A stretch of DNA of 64,000 bases from Vibrio sp. MEBiC08052 (lineage in GTDB: Bacteria; Pseudomonadota; Gammaproteobacteria; Enterobacterales; Vibrionaceae), in contig NZ_KQ947475.1 in assembly GCF_001506075.1 (NCBI RefSeq), positions 1,047,655 to 1,111,654 on the forward strand, read 5' to 3'. Positions 1 through 9,321 of this stretch are shown here, piece after piece; positions within the stretch are counted from its first letter, which is position 1, and every line of letters starts with the position of its first letter. The notes beneath the pieces are model-generated. The model was not told the DNA's origin. It worked only from the letters and a program-made list of their open reading frames with translations, and searched no databases. Position numbers and translations under genes: made by a program.

Positions 1-80
1 TAGGCTTGTTAAACCTGTGGTCGATGTTGATGACCCGAGGGTGGGATTGGAAATGATCTTGCCTCCCGTGTTTGGAAAGG
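1..80 (+). promoter_or_regulatory. Possible 3' end of a molybdenum cofactor (Moco) riboswitch
   Basis: The leader immediately before moaA carries GCCTCCC (61-67) followed by GGAAAGG (74-80) directly upstream of the start codon. These short blocks resemble my recollection of the 3' end of the Moco RNA motif in front of enterobacterial moaA. In that motif the RNA folds over the ribosome binding site and senses cofactor. Only the last part of such an RNA would lie inside the window, so the fold cannot be checked. The GGAAAGG block also serves as the moaA ribosome binding site. Confidence 0.4.
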
Positions 81-86
81 TGTTCC

Positions 87-1070
87 ATGGCTCAATTTGA
101 AGATAACTTTCAGCGTAAATTCTACTATTTACGTCTGTCGTTGACGGACGTATGCAATTTTAAATGTACCTACTGTTTGCCGGACGGATATCAGACTGAG
201 GCTCAGCGTCCCCAGTTTTTATCATTACCGGAAATTCAGCGGGTTATCACCGCATTCGCAAGTTGCGGGACCTCTAAAGTTCGGCTAACCGGTGGGGAGC
301 CGACGCTACGTCGGGATTTTACCGATATCATCCGTCTCGTTTCCTCAACTCCCGGCATTGAACAAGTGGCGATGACCACCAATGGGTTTCGTCTGGCAAA
401 ATCAGCCGCGGAATGGCATCAGGCCGGGTTGACCAACATCAATGTCAGTGTTGATAGCCTCGATCCGAGGATGTTTCATCAGATTACCGGTGAAAATAAA
501 TATCGACAGGTCATGGATGGTATTGAACAAGCTCTGGCGGTCGGTTTCACTCAAGTCAAAGTGAATGTTGTCTTATTGAAGGGGCTGAATGACCGTCAGT
601 TACCCGCATTTCTGGACTGGATCCGTGATTTGCCCATCCAGCTTCGTTTTATTGAATTGATGCAGACCGGAACCATGGATGATTTCTTCCGTCTGCATCA
701 TGTCTCGGGGCAGTCCGTTTATCAGCAACTACTCGGTAAGGGATGGATTTCGAAGGTGCGCGCTTGCCATGATGGACCCGCTAAAGTTTTAGCGCATCCC
801 GACTATCAGGGAGAACTTGGTTTCATCATGCCTTATGAAAAAGACTTCTGTGCGAGCTGCAATCGTCTTCGGGTCTCAGCGAAAGGCAAGCTGCACCTGT
901 GTCTGTTTGGTGAATCCGGTATTGAATTGCGTGATTTACTCCAGCAAGACAAGCAGCAGTCAGTACTGATTGAGCGGATTCAGCAGGCCTTGGGTGAAAA
1001 AGCCGTCAGTCATTTTTTACATGATGGTCACACGGGTATGACACCCCACTTAGCATCGATTGGCGGTTAG
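87..1070 (+). CDS. moaA: GTP 3',8-cyclase MoaA (molybdopterin synthesis)
   Basis: This radical-SAM enzyme performs, with MoaC, the first step of molybdopterin synthesis, rearranging GTP towards cyclic pyranopterin monophosphate. The N-terminal CNFKCTYC segment supplies the CxxxCxxC cysteines of the SAM [4Fe-4S] cluster. A C-terminal CASCNRLR segment plus a downstream cysteine (HLCLFG) supplies the second cluster that binds GTP. A TTG in frame at 72 could extend the protein, but ATG 87 follows GGAAAGG (74-80) at six bases and gives 327 residues, the family's usual size. It is the first gene of a moaABCDE cluster on one strand. The 173-base gap to moaB holds no recognisable gene. Confidence 0.97.
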   Translation: MAQFEDNFQRKFYYLRLSLTDVCNFKCTYCLPDGYQTEAQRPQFLSLPEIQRVITAFASCGTSKVRLTGGEPTLRRDFTDIIRLVSSTPGIEQVAMTTNGFRLAKSAAEWHQAGLTNINVSVDSLDPRMFHQITGENKYRQVMDGIEQALAVGFTQVKVNVVLLKGLNDRQLPAFLDWIRDLPIQLRFIELMQTGTMDDFFRLHHVSGQSVYQQLLGKGWISKVRACHDGPAKVLAHPDYQGELGFIMPYEKDFCASCNRLRVSAKGKLHLCLFGESGIELRDLLQQDKQQSVLIERIQQALGEKAVSHFLHDGHTGMTPHLASIGG

Positions 1071-1243
1071 TCCGTTTTTACAGTCACCAGTCAATCGTAT
1101 TGAACGGATTGGCCGGAGAGTAAGACGCTGACAATAAACGTCTGTTTCAACGATGGACCGGTGGGGGACGAAAACTGCTCATATGGTGCATCAGGACGAC
1201 GAATCAATCGATTATCATCAATGATCAAAATAGGTAAATCTCT

Positions 1244-1750
1244 ATGGGACATGCACAAACCGAATTCAGACCAGCCAAGATTGCGGTCTTAACCGTTTCT
1301 GATACCAGAACGGAAGAAAACGATACATCCGGTGGTTATCTGGCCGAACAACTTCAGCAAGTCGGCCATCAGCTAGTGGATAAACAGATTGTAATTGATG
1401 ACCGCTATAAAATTCGGGCGATTGTTTCGCAGTGGATTGCTGATGAAGACGTTCAGGTTATTTTGATCACCGGTGGGACAGGCTTTACTTCACGAGACAG
1501 TACACCGGAAGCATTGATACCACTATTTGATAAACAGGTGGAAGGATTCGGTGAGTTATTCCGTATGGTCTCTTATGAAGAGATTGGTACCTCGACAATT
1601 CAGTCGCGGGCGATTGCTGGTTTTGCCAACCATACGGTTATTTTTGCGATGCCGGGTTCAACGGGAGCCTGTAAAACTGCATGGACGAAAATTATTTGCC
1701 AGCAGTTGGATGCATCACACCGACCATGCAATTTTATGCCTCATTTATAA
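1244..1750 (+). CDS. moaB: Molybdenum cofactor biosynthesis protein MoaB
   Basis: MoaB belongs to the MogA/MoaB molybdopterin-binding fold, whose members adenylylate molybdopterin before metal insertion. The role of MoaB itself is less certain than that of MogA. The characteristic segments are visible: LTVSDTR near residue 16, ITGGTGFTSRD near residue 80 and the AMPGSTGA loop near residue 135. The 168-residue length matches the Escherichia coli protein (about 170). The ATG at 1244 is preceded by a short AGG-containing ribosome site. moaC follows after 18 bases, so the two genes are probably co-transcribed. Confidence 0.94.
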   Translation: MGHAQTEFRPAKIAVLTVSDTRTEENDTSGGYLAEQLQQVGHQLVDKQIVIDDRYKIRAIVSQWIADEDVQVILITGGTGFTSRDSTPEALIPLFDKQVEGFGELFRMVSYEEIGTSTIQSRAIAGFANHTVIFAMPGSTGACKTAWTKIICQQLDASHRPCNFMPHL

Positions 1751-1768
1751 GCTGTATTGGAGTTAAAC

Positions 1769-2248
1769 ATGAGTCAACTCACTCATATTAATACTGACGG
1801 TGAAGCCAATATGGTTGATGTTTCCGCAAAAGACGATTCAGTTCGGGAAGCTCGGGCCGAAGCGTTGGTTTACATGGCGGAAGAAACATTGCAATTGATA
1901 CTTTCCGGTCAGCATCATAAAGGCGATGTCTTTGCAACGGCCCGCATTGCCGGGATCCAAGCCGCGAAACGAACATGGGAACTGATCCCGCTTTGCCATC
2001 CACTGTTGTTATCGAAAGTGGAAGTTCGGTTGACAGCAATCGAGACTGAATTGTGTGTCAGAATCGAATCTTTGTGTCGGTTGAGAGGGAAAACCGGGGT
2101 TGAAATGGAAGCTTTGACCGCCGCATCTGTGGCGGCGCTGACGGTTTATGATATGTGCAAAGCCGTCCAGAAGGATATGGTCATTGGCCCTGTTCGATTA
2201 CTGGAAAAATCCGGAGGAAAATCAGGCCATTTTAAGGTGGAATCATGA
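1769..2248 (+). CDS. moaC: Cyclic pyranopterin monophosphate synthase MoaC
   Basis: MoaC converts the MoaA product into cyclic pyranopterin monophosphate. The family signature is intact: [12 protein letters not shown] near the N terminus, [14 protein letters not shown] in the middle and [11 protein letters not shown] towards the C terminus. An in-frame TTG at 1757 is part of the TTGGAG ribosome site and is not a likely start. ATG 1769 lies six bases after it and gives 159 residues, close to the E. coli length of 161. The stop overlaps the moaD start as ATGA, which implies translational coupling. Confidence 0.97.
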   Translation: MSQLTHINTDGEANMVDVSAKDDSVREARAEALVYMAEETLQLILSGQHHKGDVFATARIAGIQAAKRTWELIPLCHPLLLSKVEVRLTAIETELCVRIESLCRLRGKTGVEMEALTAASVAALTVYDMCKAVQKDMVIGPVRLLEKSGGKSGHFKVES

Positions 2249-2490
2249 TTAAAGTACTATTTTTTGCTCAAACTCGGGAGCTCGTCGGGCAGGCGGATAT
2301 GGAATTACCATGTACATTTGCAACCCTTGATGAATTGCGGCGAGATTTGGCGAAACGCTCCGAGAAATGGGCTTTGGCAATGGACTCTGATAGCTTGTTG
2401 GCTGCGGTCAATCAAACCATCGTTTCTCTGGATACTGCAATTCATGATGGTGATGAAATTGCATTTTTTCCACCGGTGACAGGAGGTTGA
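2245..2490 (+). CDS. moaD: Molybdopterin synthase small subunit MoaD
   Basis: MoaD is a ubiquitin-fold sulfur carrier. Its C-terminal glycine is adenylylated and thiocarboxylated, and the sulfur is then transferred within the MoaD2-MoaE2 molybdopterin synthase. The 81-residue protein ends in the required Gly-Gly (PPVTGG), so it is complete and probably active. Its start overlaps the moaC stop (ATGA). The codons for the terminal Gly-Gly also form the ribosome binding site of moaE, fixing both the protein tail and the coupling to its partner subunit. Confidence 0.96.
   Translation: MIKVLFFAQTRELVGQADMELPCTFATLDELRRDLAKRSEKWALAMDSDSLLAAVNQTIVSLDTAIHDGDEIAFFPPVTGG
2481..2486 (+). promoter_or_regulatory. 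Ribosome binding site of moaE inside the moaD Gly-Gly codons
   Basis: A perfect AGGAGG lies five bases before the moaE ATG. Its GGA GG portion encodes the catalytic C-terminal diglycine of MoaD, so the site is constrained at both protein and RNA level. Confidence 0.85.
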
Positions 2491-2491
2491 T

Positions 2492-2944
2492 ATGGGGTAC
2501 TCAGTTGCTGTTCAGCAAGATGATTTTTGTATTGACGATGAATATCAGGCGCTGTCTCAGGGAGAAGATGTTGGTGCCGTTGTAACGTTTGTCGGAAAAG
2601 TTCGAGACATGAATCTGGGGAGTCAGATCACTGGGTTACACCTCGAACACTATCCGGGAATGACAGAAAAAGCGCTGAATACGATTTGTGAGCAAGCGTT
2701 ACAACGTTGGCCTTTGCTTGCGATCCGAGTGATTCACCGTATCGGTGATTTGGAGATTGGTGCGCAAATTGTTTTTGTCGGTGTGAGTAGTTACCATCGG
2801 GACGCAGCATTTGCTGCCTGTGCCTTTATTATGGATACGCTGAAAACCCGGGCACCCTTCTGGAAGAAAGAAACAACCAATAGCGGAGAACGTTGGTTAG
2901 ATAGTCGAGAGTCGGATCGAGCGGCTGCTGAAAAATGGCAGTAA
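2492..2944 (+). CDS. moaE: Molybdopterin synthase catalytic subunit MoaE
   Basis: MoaE is the large subunit of molybdopterin synthase. It binds cyclic pyranopterin monophosphate and receives sulfur from the MoaD tail. The 150-residue length matches the family. The conserved KTRAPFWKKE segment near residue 115 contains the active-site lysines, and the FVGKVRD segment near residue 31 is typical. The gene begins one base after the moaD stop and has a perfect AGGAGG site. No strong terminator was seen after its stop. Confidence 0.97.
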   Translation: MGYSVAVQQDDFCIDDEYQALSQGEDVGAVVTFVGKVRDMNLGSQITGLHLEHYPGMTEKALNTICEQALQRWPLLAIRVIHRIGDLEIGAQIVFVGVSSYHRDAAFAACAFIMDTLKTRAPFWKKETTNSGERWLDSRESDRAAAEKWQ

Positions 2945-3120
2945 TTTCCAATAATTATTGTGATTCAACCTCAAGTTCAATGGATTCTATCTTTCTCTAG
3001 ATATTTTTTGTTTCTCTGTTAACAATGATGAATGAAATTGAGTGATTCTATTTAGCAATTAGCTGAAATTAGTCAACACTTATCTTAAAGGCCCAGATGA
3101 AAGGCTTGAAGGAGAGAACG

Positions 3121-3537
3121 ATGGAATCACTCAAAGTTAGACATTATATGACACAGCATTCGATTACCTTTAAAGCTGATATGTCATTATCTGCCGCATT
3201 GGAAAGAGTTATTGAGTTTAATGATTTTTTTAGTGGCCCGGTGATCGATGATCATGGCAGAGTGATTGGCTTTTTATCGGAGCATGATCTACTCGATAAA
3301 TTGGTGAAAGTCAGTTATTTCTGTCAGGACTCTCATATGGTGGGCGACTGTATGACACCTGTGGTTGATACCGTCAGTCCGGATTTACCGATTATAGAGT
3401 TAGCAGATTATATGCGTGATGGTCGATCAACTTATCCAGTGGTTGAAGATGGCCGATTGGTCGGTGTGATTAATCGGCGGGCTGTACTCAAAGCGATTAA
3501 TAAAAATCTACATAGTTGCTTTAAACGTCAGGTATAA
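3121..3537 (+). CDS. Two-CBS-domain protein
   Basis: This is a stand-alone pair of CBS domains (138 residues), a module that usually binds adenine nucleotides and regulates a partner protein. Each half contains the hydrophobic strand-turn typical of CBS repeats: GRVIGFLSEHDLL near residue 43 and GRLVGVINRRAVL near residue 113. Both are preceded by an MT-type start (YMT, CMT). No catalytic domain is attached, so the partner is unknown. A longer in-frame start at 3097 exists, but AAGGAGAG (3109-3116) is spaced for ATG 3121. The gene is followed by its own terminator and is probably a separate transcription unit from moaA-E. Confidence 0.88.
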   Translation: MESLKVRHYMTQHSITFKADMSLSAALERVIEFNDFFSGPVIDDHGRVIGFLSEHDLLDKLVKVSYFCQDSHMVGDCMTPVVDTVSPDLPIIELADYMRDGRSTYPVVEDGRLVGVINRRAVLKAINKNLHSCFKRQV

Positions 3538-3575
3538 ATTTGACCTATCGAATCAGTATTTACTTGCATTCAACA

Positions 3576-3607
3576 AGCCTCGAAATATTATTTCGCGGCT
3601 TTTTTTT
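3576..3607 (+). terminator. Rho-independent terminator after the CBS gene
   Basis: An AGCC...GGCT hairpin with CGAAAT/ATTTCG inner pairs (one mismatch) is followed directly by a run of seven or more T residues. Confidence 0.8.
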
Positions 3608-3777
3608 GTACTCATTAAAGACGTGAGTCACATATTGATGAAATATGATGTTATGTAGATTCATTATGTGTGATCCAGGTTGACACTTATGGGCTAGATC
3701 TTGGTTAAAGTGCTGTTAGCATTTCATGATATTGAAGTTTGAGTATTTCAATCAAGATTACAATGAAGGAGACAATA

Positions 3778-4539
3778 ATGTCAGATAAAGTTTTTCATCT
3801 CGGAGTCACGCAAGCAGATCTGAATGGTGCGACACTGGCGATATTGCCCGGTGACCCTGAACGCGTTAAGAAAATTGCTGACCAGATGGATTCCCCGGAA
3901 TTTCTGGCGAGTCATCGTGAATTTACGCTGTATCGGGCAAAAGTTGAGGGTAAACCTGTCATTGTTTGTTCAACAGGTATCGGTGGACCATCCACTTCAA
4001 TTGCGGTAGAAGAACTGGCACAGTTAGGGGTTCGCAGTTTCTTACGTGTTGGAACCACCGGGGCAATTCAGCCCAATATTCAGATCGGGGATATCATCGT
4101 GACGACGGCGGCTGTCCGGTTAGACGGGGCAAGCTTGCATTTTGCACCGATGGAATTTCCGGCGGTGTCGGATTTTGCCGCGATGACAGCATTAAAACAA
4201 GCTGCTGATGACGAAGGGGTTCCGGTTCATACGGGGGTTACCGCTTCCAGTGATACGTTCTATCCGGGGCAAGAGCGTTATGATACTTATTCGGGGCGAG
4301 TCACACGTCGTTTTCAGGGCTCAGTTGAAGAGTGGCAAGGGATGGGTGTTCTGAATTTTGAGATGGAATCTGCGACATTGTTCACCATGTGTGCCAGTGC
4401 GGGCTTACAAGCCGGCTGTGTGGGCGGTGTGATTATCAACCGGACTCTCAAAGAAATTCCTGATCATGCTGTTGTGAAAGAAGTAGAAGCAAAATCGATA
4501 CGAGTGGTTGTAAAAGCTGCAGCGCTCTTGCTTGCTTGA
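3778..4539 (+). CDS. udp: Uridine phosphorylase
   Basis: Udp cleaves uridine to uracil and ribose-1-phosphate in pyrimidine salvage. The N terminus ([14 protein letters not shown]) and phosphate-loop segment [12 protein letters not shown] are characteristic of the Udp branch of the PNP/UDP family. So are the RVGTTGAIQ segment near residue 95 and the [10 protein letters not shown] segment near residue 195. ATG 3778 lies five bases after GAAGGAGA and yields 253 residues, identical in length to the E. coli enzyme. An upstream in-frame start at 3739 has no ribosome site. The gene has its own spacer of about 170 bases after the preceding terminator. No convincing CRP site was found there. Confidence 0.96.
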   Translation: MSDKVFHLGVTQADLNGATLAILPGDPERVKKIADQMDSPEFLASHREFTLYRAKVEGKPVIVCSTGIGGPSTSIAVEELAQLGVRSFLRVGTTGAIQPNIQIGDIIVTTAAVRLDGASLHFAPMEFPAVSDFAAMTALKQAADDEGVPVHTGVTASSDTFYPGQERYDTYSGRVTRRFQGSVEEWQGMGVLNFEMESATLFTMCASAGLQAGCVGGVIINRTLKEIPDHAVVKEVEAKSIRVVVKAAALLLA

Positions 4540-4559
4540 TTCGCACCTAAACTTTTCGG

Positions 4560-4587
4560 GGCGTCATGTTCGATGACACATGACGCC
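4560..4587. terminator. Hairpin between convergent udp and the unknown membrane gene
   Basis: A perfect 10-bp stem (GGCGTCATGT with ACATGACGCC, 8-base loop) sits in the 58-base gap between two converging genes. The T tract is poor (TGTTATT), so termination is inferred from position and stem strength. Confidence 0.5.
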
Positions 4588-4597
4588 TGTTATTGGT

Positions 4598-5404
4598 CTA
4601 GGCCGTGAGTAACTTTGGGAGCGGAAGGTACAGTGTCTCAATGAGCTCTCCCAACATATGATCGTAAACATGAGCAATACTCAGCGAAATATCAGCGGTC
4701 ATCTGATACATGGCTTCGGCACTGATATTGTAGTCAGGGTGTTTACTCACATCGGATAAAATCGTCAGTGCTTTGGTACACGTCGGGGATGAAATCGATA
4801 AAGGGCTCACCATTGTCAACTGATTCACTTTTCTCGCGAGTATTTCAGCACAGTGTTGTAAACGCGTTTGTCCTTCGGGTGTGTTCATCTCTTCGATACA
4901 GATTCGGAATTGTGTCAAAGCGTCCATCGCATCAATGACTTGTTGCCAATTCATATGATATTCATCACTCAAATCTTCCCGATTGACTTCAACTAACCAA
5001 GCCAGCATGACTTCATCCATGAGAAACATACAGTGGCGGATTGCTTTGCCGTGAATCATTTGATTACGGGAAATCGTCCGTTCGGACCAATCCTGTATCA
5101 GTGCTTTCAGTTTGAGCTGAAGCACGCGATACATGGGTTTGTTATCAAAATGAGCAATGGAAATGAGGTGAGTGGTTTTATCATTCAGCAGTTCGGCAAG
5201 GTGCTCAATTTCAATATCTCTGTGCTCACCAAACATGAGCACATGATGGGTGGCACTCCGGTGTTGGCGGCATAGATACAAAACCTGACGTAAATCAACA
5301 AGCAGCTCATACTTACGTTGCAAGGTAGACTCACGTTGTTTGGCAAGATAAAACATGAATCCGAGTATGCCGACGGAAACCAGCATGGAAATAATGACGA
5401 ACAT
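4598..5404 (-). CDS. Membrane-anchored protein of unknown function
   Basis: I do not recognise a named family. The 268-residue protein starts with one hydrophobic segment (residues 1-20) followed by a KQR basic stop. The remaining roughly 245 residues look almost entirely helical and presumably face the cytoplasm. A QHRSATHHVL segment and a later RNQMIHGKAIRH segment loosely recall helical sensory bundles such as NIT domains, but no output domain is present. ATG 5404 is preferred over an upstream TTG because AAGGAG lies six bases before it. It converges on udp and stands alone. Confidence 0.6.
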   Translation of the reverse strand: MFVIISMLVSVGILGFMFYLAKQRESTLQRKYELLVDLRQVLYLCRQHRSATHHVLMFGEHRDIEIEHLAELLNDKTTHLISIAHFDNKPMYRVLQLKLKALIQDWSERTISRNQMIHGKAIRHCMFLMDEVMLAWLVEVNREDLSDEYHMNWQQVIDAMDALTQFRICIEEMNTPEGQTRLQHCAEILARKVNQLTMVSPLSISSPTCTKALTILSDVSKHPDYNISAEAMYQMTADISLSIAHVYDHMLGELIETLYLPLPKLLTA

Positions 5405-5700
5405 AACCAACTCCTTGTTTGTGTAGAGATGCCTTGATTTTTATGGTTGTTGAGCCTTGTGCAGAAGAGCGCTGTATGTGCTAAAAAAGCAGCCTATACA
5501 ATTGAAAGTAAACAAGTCCAACCCACAAAGGTCAAGACACCTTTGTATCTTTATAGCCAAAAACAAGCAGAATTAGTGCCAGATTGTTTTATCTTCAAAA
5601 TCATCACTTTAACGTTTTATTTACAATTGTATTGCACCGTTATTGTGCATAAATGATGATCTTGGGGAAACGTTGTTTAAGCGTGTAGATGCGTATTGAT
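5405..5700. other. Gene-free spacer between the unknown membrane gene and metG terminator
   Basis: This AT-rich stretch contains the promoter region of the leftward membrane gene and no gene that I can support. A small inverted repeat (TGCAC...GTGCA near 5634) is present but is too short to interpret. Confidence 0.4.
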
Positions 5701-5732
5701 AAAAAAGGCCTTAACGGTAACCGATAAGGCCT
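5701..5732 (-). terminator. Terminator of metG
   Basis: Read leftward, an AGGCCTTA...TAAGGCCT stem is followed by six T residues. It lies 25 bases beyond the metG stop. Confidence 0.85.
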
Positions 5733-5757
5733 CTCATAGATTGATAATTATATTGAT

Positions 5758-7803
5758 TTACATTACTCGCATGCCCGGTTGAGCGCCTTCATGCGGTTCG
5801 AGTATCCACAGATCTTTGCCACCCGGACCCGCAGCAAGAATCATGCCTTCAGACATGCCAAACTTCATTTTCCGCGGCTTCAGGTTGGCAACCATGACGG
5901 TATATTTACCGACGAGCTCTTCAGGCTGATAAGCGGCTTTGATACCGGAAAAGACCTGACGAACTTCGCCACCGATATCTAACTGGAATTTAAGCAGCTT
6001 ATCTGCTTTGGGCACCGCTTCACAAGATAAGATCTTGGCAATCCGTAAATCAACTTTGGCAAAATCATCAAATTCGATTTCCGGGGCGATTGGGTCTTTG
6101 CTGAGTTCAGTCTCTTCCTGAGCGTCCGCTTGAATAATCGCTCTCTCGACTGCAACTGCTTCTTTCGAGGCCTCGATCATTGCTTCAACCTGTTTTGGAT
6201 CGATTCGGCTGAAGAGGGCTTTGAAGGTGGCAATCTCATGATCAACCAAAGGTTGCTGGATGTTATCCCAGCTCAGCTCTTGATTGAGGAATGCTTCACT
6301 CCGGGCTGCCAGTGCTGGCATCACCGGTTTTAGGTAAGTCATCAGGATGCGGAACAGGTTCAGACCCATAGAACAGATCGCTTGAAGTTCCTGTTCTTTA
6401 CCTTCCTGTTTGGCAATCACCCACGGTGCTTTTTCATCAACATATTGGTTGGCTTTATCCGCCAGTGCGGTGATCTCCCGGATCGCCCGGCCAAACTCCC
6501 GGTTCTCATAAAGTTCACCGATATGTTCAGCCGCAGCTATAAATGTCTGATACAGCTCTGGTTCGACACATGTTGCTGCCAGTTGCCCCGCAAAACGTTT
6601 GTTGATAAAACCTGCATTGCGTGACGCAAGATTGACGATCTTATTGACGATATCTGAGTTCACCCGTTGGGTAAAATCTTCCAGATTCAGGTCGAGGTCA
6701 TCAATCCGGTTATTCAGCTTGGCAGCGTAATAATAACGCAGACATTCCGGGTCCAGATGGTCTAAATACGTACTCGCTTTGATGAATGTTCCTTTGGACT
6801 TAGACATCTTCGCGCCATTCACCGTGACATAGCCGTGAACATACACGTTGTCCGGCTTCCGGAAACCGGCGCCTTCTAGCATGGCTGGCCAGAACAGGCT
6901 GTGGAAGTAGACAATATCTTTACCGATGAAGTGGTAAAGTTCAGCCTGACTGTCTTTGTGCCAGTATTCGTCGAAATCCAGATCATCGCGACGGTCACAT
7001 AGATTTTTAAATGAGCCCATATAACCGATCGGTGCATCGAGCCAGACGTAAAAATATTTACCGGTTTCGCCCGGAATTTCGAAGCCGAAATAGGGTGCAT
7101 CGCGTGAGATGTCCCATTGTTGCAGACCGGATTCAAACCATTCCTGCATTTTGTTGGCCATTTCTGTTTGCAAAGAACCAGAACGTGTCCACGCTTTCAG
7201 CATCTCTTCAAACTGGGGTAAATCGAAGAAGAAATGCTCAGAATCTTTCATGACTGGCGTCGCACCGGATACGGCAGACTTCGGATTGATCAAATCTGTC
7301 GGGCTATAGGTTTCGCCACAGGCATCACAGTTGTCGCCGTATTGGTCTTCTGAATGACATTTCGGGCAGGTGCCTTTGACGAAACGATCAGGCAAAAACA
7401 TTTGTTTTTCAGGATCATACAACTGGGAAATTGTCCGACTCGAAATAAATCCGTTGGTTTTGAGTTGTTGATAAATCAGTGAAGAAAGTTCACGGTTTTC
7501 TTCACTGTGCGTGCTGTGATAGTTATCAAAGCTAATATCAAAACCGGCAAAATCTTTCTGGTGTTCCTGACTGACCGAGGCAATCATTTCTTCTGGCGTG
7601 ATCCCCATCTGCTGAGCTTTCAGCATAATCGGGGTACCGTGTGCATCATCTGCACAGATAAAGTGAATGACATTGCCGCGCAGGCGTTGGTAGCGCACCC
7701 AAATATCCGCTTGAATATGCTCCAGCATATGACCTAAGTGGATAGAACCGTTTGCATACGGTAGGGCACAAGTTACCAGAATTTTTCTTGGTTCAGTTGC
7801 CAT
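5758..7803 (-). CDS. metG: Methionyl-tRNA synthetase
   Basis: MetG charges tRNA-Met with methionine in the cytoplasm. The 681-residue protein has the class I HIGH-like motif (HLGH, near residue 22) and the KMSKS loop (AKMSKSKG, near residue 333). The CPxC...CDAC zinc knuckle between residues 145 and 162 is present. A C-terminal EMAP/Trbp111-type tRNA-binding and dimerisation domain (from about residue 575, [14 protein letters not shown]) is also visible. Length agrees with the E. coli enzyme (677). It is divergent from apbC across a 281-base spacer and ends at its own terminator. Confidence 0.98.
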   Translation of the reverse strand: MATEPRKILVTCALPYANGSIHLGHMLEHIQADIWVRYQRLRGNVIHFICADDAHGTPIMLKAQQMGITPEEMIASVSQEHQKDFAGFDISFDNYHSTHSEENRELSSLIYQQLKTNGFISSRTISQLYDPEKQMFLPDRFVKGTCPKCHSEDQYGDNCDACGETYSPTDLINPKSAVSGATPVMKDSEHFFFDLPQFEEMLKAWTRSGSLQTEMANKMQEWFESGLQQWDISRDAPYFGFEIPGETGKYFYVWLDAPIGYMGSFKNLCDRRDDLDFDEYWHKDSQAELYHFIGKDIVYFHSLFWPAMLEGAGFRKPDNVYVHGYVTVNGAKMSKSKGTFIKASTYLDHLDPECLRYYYAAKLNNRIDDLDLNLEDFTQRVNSDIVNKIVNLASRNAGFINKRFAGQLAATCVEPELYQTFIAAAEHIGELYENREFGRAIREITALADKANQYVDEKAPWVIAKQEGKEQELQAICSMGLNLFRILMTYLKPVMPALAARSEAFLNQELSWDNIQQPLVDHEIATFKALFSRIDPKQVEAMIEASKEAVAVERAIIQADAQEETELSKDPIAPEIEFDDFAKVDLRIAKILSCEAVPKADKLLKFQLDIGGEVRQVFSGIKAAYQPEELVGKYTVMVANLKPRKMKFGMSEGMILAAGPGGKDLWILEPHEGAQPGMRVM

Positions 7804-7934
7804 AACTTATCTTTCGCTCTGTCTGTTATACTCGGATGGCCTCAAAATATAGTTGTATGAAAGCTTGGTATGTGATTCTGAGGTTGCCGGAGTGATGTAT
7901 CAAAAATTTGTGACTGCTAATACTACCTGATGAC

Positions 7935-7960
7935 AGGAATAACGCCAAGGCGTTATTCCT
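7935..7960. promoter_or_regulatory. Perfect 26-bp palindrome in the metG/apbC divergent spacer
   Basis: Two 12-bp arms (AGGAATAACGCC and its exact complement) flank an AA centre. The element is 131 bases from the metG start and 124 bases from the apbC start. It could be a dyad operator, or an RNA hairpin in the apbC leader. The sequence after it (TTATCTTG) is not a good T tract, so a terminator is less likely. Confidence 0.5.
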
Positions 7961-8084
7961 TTATCTTGCAGGGGTTCTGTCTGGTTTACTGTGGTGTTAG
8001 CATAGGCTTTTGGCGCTGCCTGATGAACGTGTCATCACAGGTGAGCGTGTCGATTGAAATTATATCCGGTAAAGAAGGTAATCT

Positions 8085-9155
8085 ATGCGGCAGCTTACAC
8101 CTCCCCAACAACTCTGTGTCTGGTTGAATCAATTCTCTCACCCTTGTCTGCTTTCTGACTGGGCATCCCAGCCGGGGTTGGTTTATACCCATGAAGATGA
8201 CCACTATCACATTGAAATTCCTTTTGCTGCCAATACGTTGGCGGACGAGTTACGTCAATGGATTGCTGCCCAAACTGAGCGACCAGTCTCGGGTGACATC
8301 GATGTGCATATTGTGCCGAAAACCTTACAGACTCAGGTCGCTTCTCCCGTCAAAGGCGTTAAAAATATTATCGCGGTTACTTCCGGAAAAGGCGGTGTCG
8401 GCAAATCAACCACGGCGGTGAATCTGGCCTTAGGGCTGGCAGCCTCTCATGCCCGTGTCGGAATTTTGGATGCAGATATCTATGGGCCATCGGTTCCGAT
8501 GATGTTAGGGACAGTGCATGCTGAACTGGAGGTGCGTGATGAGCGTTGGATGCAACCGGTGCAGGCACACGGACTTTATTCGCATTCGATCGGTTATCTC
8601 ATGAATAAGGACGATGCCGCAGTATGGCGCGGTCCGATGGCTTCCAAAGCGTTCCAGCAGTTGCTCAATGAAACCGAATGGCCGTCGTTGGACTATTTGG
8701 TGGTGGATATGCCACCGGGCACCGGAGACATTCAACTCACCTTGTCACAGCAGATGCCGCTGACTGGCGCAGTGGTGGTCACCACGCCTCAGGATTTGGC
8801 CCTCGCGGATGCCCGCAAAGGTGTGGCGATGTTTGAAAAGGTCAACGTTCCTGTGGTCGGATTGGTGGAAAATATGAGTTATCACATCTGTAGTCAGTGT
8901 GGTCACCGTGAAGACCTCTTCGGCACCGGTGGGGCAGAGAAAATGGCGCAAGAGTACGGATTGAGTCTATTGGCGCAAATTCCGTTGCATCGACAAGTTC
9001 GGGAAGATATTGATATCGGTTGTCCGACCGTTGTCGCGCGACCTGAAAGCGAACATTCTCGTCTTTATCTGGCGATGGCTGAACGGGTTGCCAGCCATTT
9101 GTACTGGCATGGTCAGGTGATCCCGGATGCGATCCCCTTCACTAATCTGAACTGA
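8085..9155 (+). CDS. apbC: Iron-sulfur cluster carrier ATPase ApbC/Mrp
   Basis: ApbC/Mrp binds and transfers [4Fe-4S] clusters and hydrolyses ATP. The 356-residue protein has the deviant Walker A (SGKGGVGKSTTAVNLA, near residue 103) and the DMPPGTGD switch near residue 209. The CSQC cysteine pair near residue 270 bridges the cluster in the dimer. The N-terminal MIP18-like region is short and divergent. ATG 8085 is preceded by a GAAGGT ribosome site at six bases. It faces away from metG, an arrangement common in Gammaproteobacteria. Confidence 0.95.
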   Translation: MRQLTPPQQLCVWLNQFSHPCLLSDWASQPGLVYTHEDDHYHIEIPFAANTLADELRQWIAAQTERPVSGDIDVHIVPKTLQTQVASPVKGVKNIIAVTSGKGGVGKSTTAVNLALGLAASHARVGILDADIYGPSVPMMLGTVHAELEVRDERWMQPVQAHGLYSHSIGYLMNKDDAAVWRGPMASKAFQQLLNETEWPSLDYLVVDMPPGTGDIQLTLSQQMPLTGAVVVTTPQDLALADARKGVAMFEKVNVPVVGLVENMSYHICSQCGHREDLFGTGGAEKMAQEYGLSLLAQIPLHRQVREDIDIGCPTVVARPESEHSRLYLAMAERVASHLYWHGQVIPDAIPFTNLN

Positions 9156-9321
9156 GTTTTGTATTGATTGGACAGAGATTGTCTGCGGTGCAGGCTGCTT
9201 TGATGAAAGACAAGATAAATTATGCTTTTTTGCCTCTGTGAATCTGGTATCCGGTGGAGCTTGTCTCTATAATCACGCCGGCTTATCTGGTTTCTTTGTC
9301 AAATGTATCGAGTGAACAATC

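Noticed and set aside
72..86. TTG start for moaA
   Set aside because: The TTG lies in the ribosome binding site of the ATG at 87.
3669..3685. Possible CRP site TGTGAnnnnnnTTGAC before udp
   Set aside because: Only the left half matches; the right half agrees in one of five positions.
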